From contig JAEWEJ010000268.1 of NCBI GenBank assembly GCA_023389455.1, forward strand, positions 1 through 14,921: a stretch of DNA of 14,921 bases, read 5' to 3'. The notes beneath the pieces are model-generated. The model ran no database searches and was not told the DNA's origin. It saw only the letters and a list, made by a program, of their open reading frames with translations. The DNA comes from Actinomycetes bacterium (lineage in GTDB: Bacteria; Actinomycetota; Actinomycetes; Actinomycetales; Cellulomonadaceae). Below are positions 10,711 through 14,921 of the stretch, piece by piece. Position numbers and translations under genes: made by a program. Positions within the stretch are counted from its first letter, which is position 1. Every line of letters starts with the position of its first letter.

Positions 10711-11831
10711 CGGCCCGCGAGCTTGTCGCGCAGCTTGGCGAACATCCCCGGGTTGGCCGCGGCGAGCCGCGCCTCGGGGCGCTCCTCGCCGCGCAGCACG
10801 GCGAGGCGGCGCAGCAGCTCGGCCTGCTCCTCGTCGGCGGGCGCGGGCACCTGGACCTCGACGTGCACGTGCAGGTCGCCACGGCCACCGACGTGCAGGT
10901 GGCCGACGCCCAGGCCGCGCAGGGTGATGACCTGCCCGGGCTGCGTCCCGGGGCGCAGGTCGACCTCCTGCGGACCGTCCAGCGTCTCCATGCTGACGAC
11001 CGTGCCCAGTGCGGCGGCCGTCATGGGGACCTGGAGCGTCGCGTGCAGGTCGTCCCCACGACGCACGAACGTGTCGTGCTTGCGCTCGCGCACCTCGAGG
11101 TACACGTCGCCGGCCGGGCCGCCGGCCGGGCCGACCTCGCCCTGGCCGGTGAGCTTGATGCGCGTGCCCGTGTCGACGCCCGCGGGCACGTCCACCGACA
11201 GCGTCCGGCGCGAGCGCACGCGACCCTCGCCGGCGCACTCGGTGCAGGGCTCGGGGATCACGGTGCCGAAGCCGTGGCACGCGGCGCAGGGCTGCGTGGT
11301 CATGACCTGGCCGAGGAACGACCGGGCGACGCGCTGCACGGACCCGCGCCCGCCGCAGACCTCACAGGTGCGCGGGGAGGTGCCGGGCCGGCAGCAGGTG
11401 CCGCCGCAGGTGGGGCACAGCACGGCCGTGTCGACCTGCACCTCGCGGTGCACGCCGAACGCCGCCTCGGCGAGGTCGAGGTCGAGGCGGACGAGAGCGT
11501 CCTGGCCGCGCCGCGCCCGGGGGACGGGCCCGCGCGGCGCGCCGCCGGCGCCCGCGCCGAAGAACGTCTCGAAGATGTCCTGGAAGCCGAAGCCGCCGCC
11601 CATGCCGCCGCCCGGCGACGCGGGGTCGCCGCCCATGTCGTAGGCGCGGCGCTTGTCGGGGTTGCCGAGCACGTCGTACGCCCGCGACACGTCCTTGAAC
11701 CGCTCCTCGGACGCCGGGTCGGTGCCCGCGACGTCCGGGTGCAGCTCACGGGCGAGACGCCGGTAGGCCTTCTTGATCTGCTCGGGCGTCGCGTCCCGCT
11801 GGACGCCGAGGATCTCGTAGTAGTCGGTCAC
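10707..11831 (-). CDS. dnaJ: Molecular chaperone DnaJ (DnaJ2 type, HrcA-linked)
   Basis: Hsp40 cochaperone that delivers unfolded proteins to DnaK and stimulates its ATPase. The 374 residues have a J domain (1-68) with HPD at 31-33, and a Gly/Phe-rich segment (73-98). The zinc-finger region (139-204) has cysteine pairs 139/142, 156/159, 182/185 and 196/199. The C-terminal substrate-binding beta domains carry VDVPAGVDTGTRIKLTGQGE. All eight zinc-ligand cysteines are present. The first repeat is unusual: it reads CPTCGGTCC instead of CxxCxGxG, with Cys146 and Cys147 extra. Linkage to hrcA rather than dnaK-grpE marks it as the DnaJ2 paralogue of actinobacteria. The start is a GTG at 11831 giving the family beginning MTDYYEILGV. 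The closest Shine-Dalgarno-like AGGAAG is about 15 bases upstream. It lies 87 bases after hrcA and is probably expressed from the CIRCE-controlled promoter. Confidence 0.96.
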   Translation of the reverse strand: MTDYYEILGVQRDATPEQIKKAYRRLARELHPDVAGTDPASEERFKDVSRAYDVLGNPDKRRAYDMGGDPASPGGGMGGGFGFQDIFETFFGAGAGGAPRGPVPRARRGQDALVRLDLDLAEAAFGVHREVQVDTAVLCPTCGGTCCRPGTSPRTCEVCGGRGSVQRVARSFLGQVMTTQPCAACHGFGTVIPEPCTECAGEGRVRSRRTLSVDVPAGVDTGTRIKLTGQGEVGPAGGPAGDVYLEVRERKHDTFVRRGDDLHATLQVPMTAAALGTVVSMETLDGPQEVDLRPGTQPGQVITLRGLGVGHLHVGGRGDLHVHVEVQVPAPADEEQAELLRRLAVLRGEERPEARLAAANPGMFAKLRDKLAGR

Positions 11832-11874
11832 GTCGCGTGCTGCTCGCTTCCTGCTCGTGCGGGGCGTACCCGGG

Positions 11875-11893
11875 CCGGCGCGCGGGGCGCCGG
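11875..11893 (-). other. Hairpin in the hrcA-dnaJ gap
   Basis: CCGGCGC (11875-11881) and GCGCCGG (11887-11893) form a 7-base-pair stem with a 5-base loop, in the only sizeable gap (87 bases) within the heat-shock operon. It might partly end transcription, guide mRNA processing, or mean nothing in DNA of this composition. No CIRCE copy or clear promoter box was found in this gap. Confidence 0.25.
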
Positions 11894-11918
11894 ACGACGC
11901 GTGCGCGGGGTGTCCCGG

Positions 11919-12947
11919 TCAGCCCGCGAGGATCCGGGTGAGGTACCGGGCGACGGCGCGGACCGCCGCCATGGTCTGGGGGTAGTCCATGCGCAGCGGG
12001 CCGACCGCACCCAGGACCGCGACCGACGAGCCGTCGGCACCGTAGCCGCTGGTGACGATGCTGGTCTCGGCCAGGCCCTCGTGCTGGGTCTCGCGGCCGA
12101 TGCGCACCGCGACGCCCTGCGAGTCCTCGGCCATCTCGGAGAGCAGCCGCAGCAGGACGACCTGCTCCTCCAGCGCCTCCAGGACCGGGCCGATCGTGTG
12201 CGGGAAGTCGGCGCCGGCGCTGCGGGCCAGGTGGGAGGCCCCGGCGACGACGACGCGCTCCTCGCGCTCCTGCGAGAGCGTCTCGGCGACGACGGCGACG
12301 ACCGACCGCGCCAGGTCCTCGCCGTCGGGCGTGAACTCGGCGGCCAGCTGCTCGAGCGCACCGTCGAGGTCCGCGAGCCGCAGGCCCGCGGCGGCGATGT
12401 TGAGCCGCACGCGCAGCCGCGCGACCACGGCCTCGTCGAGGTCCTGCGTCAGCTCGAGCGTGCGCTGCTCGACGCGGCCCGTGGTCGTGATGATGACGAC
12501 CAGCAGGTGCCGCGCGCCCACGGGGACGAGCTCGACGTGCCGCAGCGCCGAGCGCCGCAGCGACGGGTACTGCACGATCGCGACCTGGTGCGTCAGCTGC
12601 GCGATGAGCCGGACGGCACGGTCGATGACGTCGTCGAGGTCCACGGCCTCCTCGAGCAGCGTGCCGATGGCGCGCTTCTCGGCGGACGACAGCGGACGCA
12701 CGCCGGAGAGGCGGTCGACGAACTCCCGGTAGCCCAGGTCGGTGGGGACGCGGCCGGCAGACGTGTGGGGCTGGACGATCAGCCCGGCGTCCTCGAGCGC
12801 CGCCATGTCGTTGCGGATCGTGGCGGGCGAGACGCCGAGCGCGTGGCGCTCCGCGAGGGCACGCGACCCCACGGGCTCCCGGGTGGCGACGTAGTCCTCG
12901 ACGATCGCGCGCAGCACGTCCAGCCGCCGGTCCTCGCTGATGCTCAT
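11919..12947 (-). CDS. hrcA: Heat-inducible transcriptional repressor HrcA
   Basis: Repressor that binds CIRCE operators and shuts off chaperone genes until heat or unfolded protein titrates the GroEL that keeps it active. The 342 residues begin with a winged helix-turn-helix (about 4-70), including EDRRLDVLRAIVEDYVATREPVG and the recognition part SPATIRNDMAALEDAGL followed by TSAGRVPT. A dimerisation/GAF-like region follows and the end is RMDYPQTMAAVRAVARYLTRIL, typical of the family. The start is the ATG at 12947 behind a strong site (GGAGGGGAG, 12960-12952). The frame is open further upstream, but that would run into the operator. It is the first gene of hrcA-dnaJ-rsmE and very probably represses itself through the CIRCE 62 bases upstream. 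Confidence 0.96.
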   Translation of the reverse strand: MSISEDRRLDVLRAIVEDYVATREPVGSRALAERHALGVSPATIRNDMAALEDAGLIVQPHTSAGRVPTDLGYREFVDRLSGVRPLSSAEKRAIGTLLEEAVDLDDVIDRAVRLIAQLTHQVAIVQYPSLRRSALRHVELVPVGARHLLVVIITTTGRVEQRTLELTQDLDEAVVARLRVRLNIAAAGLRLADLDGALEQLAAEFTPDGEDLARSVVAVVAETLSQEREERVVVAGASHLARSAGADFPHTIGPVLEALEEQVVLLRLLSEMAEDSQGVAVRIGRETQHEGLAETSIVTSGYGADGSSVAVLGAVGPLRMDYPQTMAAVRAVARYLTRILAG

Positions 12948-12951
12948 GTCG

Positions 12952-12960
12952 CTCCCCTCC
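12952..12960 (-). promoter_or_regulatory. Ribosome binding site of hrcA
   Basis: The minus strand reads GGAGGGGAG at 12960-12952, four bases before the ATG at 12947. It decides the hrcA start against longer in-frame extensions toward the CIRCE operator. Confidence 0.8.
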
Positions 12961-13008
12961 GTCCCCGTGGTCACCGCGCCCGTCCGACGCGCCGCGGGCG
13001 GCCGCCGG

Positions 13009-13035
13009 GTAGCACTCACGTGTAGCGAGTGCCAA
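13009..13035 (-). promoter_or_regulatory. CIRCE operator (HrcA binding site)
   Basis: The minus strand reads TTGGCACTC, nine bases, then GAGTGCTAC. The CIRCE consensus is TTAGCACTC-N9-GAGTGCTAA, so each arm differs at one position and the 9-base spacing is exact. It lies 62 bases upstream of the hrcA start and overlaps the probable -10 box, the right place to block RNA polymerase. I saw no second copy in the window. Confidence 0.93.
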
Positions 13036-13040
13036 TTCTA
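13035..13040 (-). promoter_or_regulatory. Probable -10 box of the hrcA-dnaJ-rsmE promoter
   Basis: The minus strand reads TAGAAT at 13040-13035, a near-consensus -10 hexamer sharing its last base with the first base of the CIRCE. Transcription would begin near 13028, inside the operator. The upstream region that should hold the -35 is GC-rich and gives no clear TTGACA-like match. Confidence 0.65.
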
Positions 13041-13106
13041 CGCGCTCGTCCAGGTCGGTGGTGGGCGGGGCCCGCGCGTCCCCGGGACGCCCGCGCGCCG
13101 ACCTCC

Positions 13107-13112
13107 TAGAGT
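13107..13112 (+). promoter_or_regulatory. Candidate -10 box placing the transcript start at the DUF3097 start codon
   Basis: TAGAGT ends 6 bases before the GTG at 13119. With normal -10 to start spacing, the first transcribed base would be the G of the start codon, giving a leaderless mRNA. No Shine-Dalgarno lies in those 6 bases (TCCCGC). Leaderless genes with TANNNT boxes at this distance are common in actinobacteria. Confidence 0.6.
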
Positions 13113-13118
13113 TCCCGC

Positions 13119-13988
13119 GTGACCGACGACCGCTACGGGTCCGACGTGCTGTCGGGTGACCGCTCCACGTCCCGCCCAGCCCACCACCGCCCCCCGCGGG
13201 TCTCCCGCGAGCAGCCCGCCGAGCGCGGCCTGGTCGTCGAGGACGTCGAGACCGGCTGGGTCGGCGCCGTGGTGCGCGTCGAGAAGTCCGGCGGCCAGCA
13301 CGTCGTCGTGCTGGAGGACCGCCGGGGGCGCACCCGCACCTTCCGGCTCGGTCCGGGCTTCTGGGTCGACGGGGAGCCCGTCGTCCTCACCGCACCCGTG
13401 ACGTCCCGTGCGCCCGCCCGCCCCACGCGCACGGCGTCGGGCTCGGTCGCCGTGCCCGACGCGCCCGCCCGGGTGGCGCGCGGCTCGCGCATCTGGGTCG
13501 AGGGCAAGCACGACGCCGAGCTCGTCGAGAAGGTCTGGGGTGACGACCTGCGCGTCGAGGGCGTCGTGGTGGAGCTGCTCGACGGCGTCGACCACCTCGC
13601 CGACGCGCTGCGCGACTTCCGGCCGACCGCGGACCGGCGGGTGGGCGTGCTCGTCGACCACCTGGTGCCGGGCTCCAAGGAGAGCCGGCTGGCGGCCGAG
13701 GCGCTGCGGGGCGTGCCGACGGGCACCGTGCTGGTGCTGGGCCACCCGTACGTCGACGTCTGGCAGGCGGTGCGCCCCGAGCGCGTGGGCCTGGACCGGT
13801 GGCCGACGATCGAGCGCGGCACCGAGTGGAAGCGCGGCATCCTGCGCGAGCTGGGCTGGCCGGCGCAGGACCAGGCCGACGTGGCCCGCGCCTGGCAGCG
13901 CATCCTGCGGGCCGTGCGCTCCTACGCGGACCTGGAGCCCAGCCTGCTGGGCCGCGTCGAGGAGCTCATCGACTTCGTCACCGCCTGA
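13119..13988 (+). CDS. DUF3097 family protein, Toprim-like motif
   Basis: 289-residue cytoplasmic protein of the actinobacterial DUF3097 family, of unknown function. The N-terminus has the family signature DRYGSDVL (4-11). A small beta-rich module (about 36-90, RGLVVEDVETGWVGAVVRVE) looks KOW/SH3-like, though this is inference. A Pro/Ala/Thr linker (92-118) leads to the conserved core: RIWVEGKHDAELVEKVWGDD (124-143), VELLDGVDHL (151-160), GVLVDHLVPGSKESR (176-190), GHPYVDVWQAV (208-218) and DLEPSLLGRVEELIDFVT (271-288). VEGKHDA, with Glu128 and Asp132, and GVLVDHL, with Asp180, resemble the acidic motifs of Toprim nuclease/primase domains; function is not proven. The start is a GTG at 13119 without a ribosome site. 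The gene diverges from hrcA across 171 bases, and nearness to hrcA-dnaJ is usual for this family. A strong terminator follows. Confidence 0.88.
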   Translation: MTDDRYGSDVLSGDRSTSRPAHHRPPRVSREQPAERGLVVEDVETGWVGAVVRVEKSGGQHVVVLEDRRGRTRTFRLGPGFWVDGEPVVLTAPVTSRAPARPTRTASGSVAVPDAPARVARGSRIWVEGKHDAELVEKVWGDDLRVEGVVVELLDGVDHLADALRDFRPTADRRVGVLVDHLVPGSKESRLAAEALRGVPTGTVLVLGHPYVDVWQAVRPERVGLDRWPTIERGTEWKRGILRELGWPAQDQADVARAWQRILRAVRSYADLEPSLLGRVEELIDFVTA

Positions 13989-14014
13989 CCGGCACGCCCG
14001 CGGTCGGGGTGGAC

Positions 14015-14052
14015 GCAGCGGGGCCCGTCCGTCACCGGACGGGCCCCGCTGC
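14015..14052. terminator. Perfect 17-bp hairpin, bidirectional terminator
   Basis: The 17 bases at 14015-14031 (starting GCAGCGGGGCCC) are the exact reverse complement of those at 14036-14052, with a TCAC loop. The stem is almost all G/C. It lies in the 98-base convergent gap, 26 bases past the DUF3097 stop and 34 bases past the stop of the facing membrane-protein gene, so it can serve both transcripts. No T tract follows. Confidence 0.88.
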
Positions 14053-14086
14053 CGCACGATCTCAGCGCGCGACGTGCGCCACGACG

Positions 14087-14921
14087 TCAGGGGGCGACGT
14101 GGCCGCCGCTGAGCCGCCGGTACGCGTACACCGTGAGCAGCGCGCCGACGGGGAGCGAGACGAGCACGCCCACGCCGCACACCAGCGAGCCGACCCAGCT
14201 CACCAGGGCGACGACGAGGTACACCAGGACACCGGTGCCCAGATCCCGGGTCTGCAGCGCGACGCTGGTCCGGATCGCGTCGATCGCGCTCTCGCCGCGG
14301 TCGACGATGGCCGCCACCGCGTAGAAGACGAAGAACCCGCCGACGAGCAGCGCCACCTGCCCGATGAACGGGATCAGGCCGGCCACGAACCCCGCCACGG
14401 CGATGACGAGGGCCAGCAGCACGAGCTGGCCCGCCCGGGACGTGTCGAACAGGTCCCCGACCGACAGCGGTCGACCGTCGGCCACCTTCAGCGCGGCCTT
14501 GGTGAACGCGGCGCTGAAGAGGACCAGCAGGAGCAGCAGGATCGCGCCGTAGATCGTGATGCCGATCGACGCGCCGACCCCGGCCAGGCTGCGCGCGACG
14601 TCGTTGCGGCCGTCCGTCAGGGAGGCGGCACCGCCGACCAGGACGAGCCCCACGACGGCGACCACCGCGATGACGAGGAACCAGACGAGCCCGCCGAGGA
14701 CGAACGCCGCCCAGTTCTGGCCGAACTTGGAGAACGACCACGAGAAACCGGCACCGATGTCGACGGGCGCGGCCCGGTACGGGGCCTGCCCGCCGTACGG
14801 CGGCTGCTGGCCGTACGGCGGCTGCTGGCCGTAGGGCGGCTGCTGGCCGTACGGGGACTGCTGCCCGTAGGCCGGCGGGGTCGGGCCGCCGGGCGCGGCG
14901 CCCGGGGGCGTGCCGTACGCC
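14087..14921 (-). CDS. Multi-pass membrane protein with Pro/Gly/Gln/Tyr-rich N-terminus (partial)
   Basis: The gene is cut at the right edge; 278 codons are visible and no start is in view. The visible N-terminal part (about 55 residues) is a disordered cytoplasmic-type segment rich in Pro, Tyr, Gly and Gln, with four copies of a QQPPYG-like hexapeptide. It then reads DIGAGFSWSFSKFGQNWAAF and enters hydrophobic segments: a first helix (VLGGLVWFLVIAVVAVVGLV), a second around ITIYGAILLLLLVLFSAAF, a closely spaced pair around LVLLALVIAVAGFVAGLIPF and VALLVGGFFVFYAVAAIV, and a last region around VYLVVALVSWVGSLVCGVGV. It ends AYRRLSGGHVAP. An ATG at 14665 would drop the first helix and is not the start. 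No enzymatic motif is seen. Proteins of this build are common and uncharacterised in actinobacteria. It is convergent with DUF3097. Confidence 0.8.
   Translation of the reverse strand, partial: AYGTPPGAAPGGPTPPAYGQQSPYGQQPPYGQQPPYGQQPPYGGQAPYRAAPVDIGAGFSWSFSKFGQNWAAFVLGGLVWFLVIAVVAVVGLVLVGGAASLTDGRNDVARSLAGVGASIGITIYGAILLLLLVLFSAAFTKAALKVADGRPLSVGDLFDTSRAGQLVLLALVIAVAGFVAGLIPFIGQVALLVGGFFVFYAVAAIVDRGESAIDAIRTSVALQTRDLGTGVLVYLVVALVSWVGSLVCGVGVLVSLPVGALLTVYAYRRLSGGHVAP
14793..14864 (-). repeat. Four tandem 18-bp units encoding a Tyr-Gly-Gln-Gln-Pro repeat
   Basis: Units start at 14793, 14811, 14829 and 14847. On the plus strand each is close to CCGTACGGCGGCTGCTGG. The first two are identical, the third differs by one base, and the fourth by three bases near its end. 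A partial fifth begins at 14865. They encode the hexapeptide repeat of the membrane protein's N-terminal tail, and copy number may vary between strains by slippage in multiples of six residues. Confidence 0.85.

Noticed and set aside
10711..11280. Minus-strand in-frame extension upstream of rsmE
   Set aside because: It overlaps dnaJ in another frame and is Arg/Ala/Gly-rich with no motif. The GTG at 10710 with GTGA overlap gives the correct RsmE start.
13133..14741. Minus-strand frames opposite DUF3097 and overlapping the membrane protein
   Set aside because: Antisense or out-of-frame shadows. The true membrane-protein frame is the one ending at 14087, with hydrophobic helices and a proline-rich start.

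Overview
The window is about 15 kb of very GC-rich DNA with strong G/C third-position bias. It carries housekeeping genes in an actinobacterial arrangement: an hrcA-dnaJ2-rsmE heat-shock cluster under a CIRCE operator, a DUF3097 gene divergent from hrcA, and a phoH-ybeY-corC-era string. Actinomycetota is well supported. A Cellulomonas-like member of the Micrococcales is my best guess from protein style, but it is not proven here. I see no tRNA, rRNA, CRISPR array, insertion sequence, phage gene or other sign of recent transfer.

Layout, left to right. Positions 1-3083 (minus strand) hold the start of a gene cut by the window edge (perhaps an FHA-domain protein), a soluble PP2C-type protein phosphatase, and an alpha/beta hydrolase fused to a multi-pass membrane domain. 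Positions 3085-6822 (minus) hold the compact string phoH, ybeY, corC-type CBS protein and era, read right to left. Consecutive genes there overlap by ATGA, and the hydrolase begins 1 nt after the era stop. Positions 7054-9771 (plus) hold pyruvate, phosphate dikinase, alone and divergent from phoH. Positions 9952-12947 (minus) hold hrcA, dnaJ2 and rsmE. The hrcA promoter has a CIRCE operator overlapping its -10 box. Positions 13119-13988 (plus) hold DUF3097, which appears to be expressed from a leaderless mRNA. Positions 14087-14921 (minus) hold a membrane protein with a Tyr/Gly/Gln/Pro-repeat N-terminus, cut by the right edge.

Functionally, the minus-strand core joins protein quality control (HrcA repressor, DnaJ cochaperone) with ribosome maturation and RNA metabolism (RsmE, YbeY, Era, PhoH). 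This is a known association in bacteria. The dikinase is a central carbon enzyme placed between the two halves of that block. The left end points to Ser/Thr-phosphorylation signalling. The two convergent junctions carry strong inverted repeats, probably bidirectional terminators.

No convincing new multi-gene system is visible. The points most worth a second look are the leaderless DUF3097 gene with its Toprim-like motif, the dikinase interrupting the conserved block, the hydrolase-membrane fusion, and a set of evenly spaced 7-mers upstream of the phosphatase. No gene-free stretch exceeds about 231 bases.
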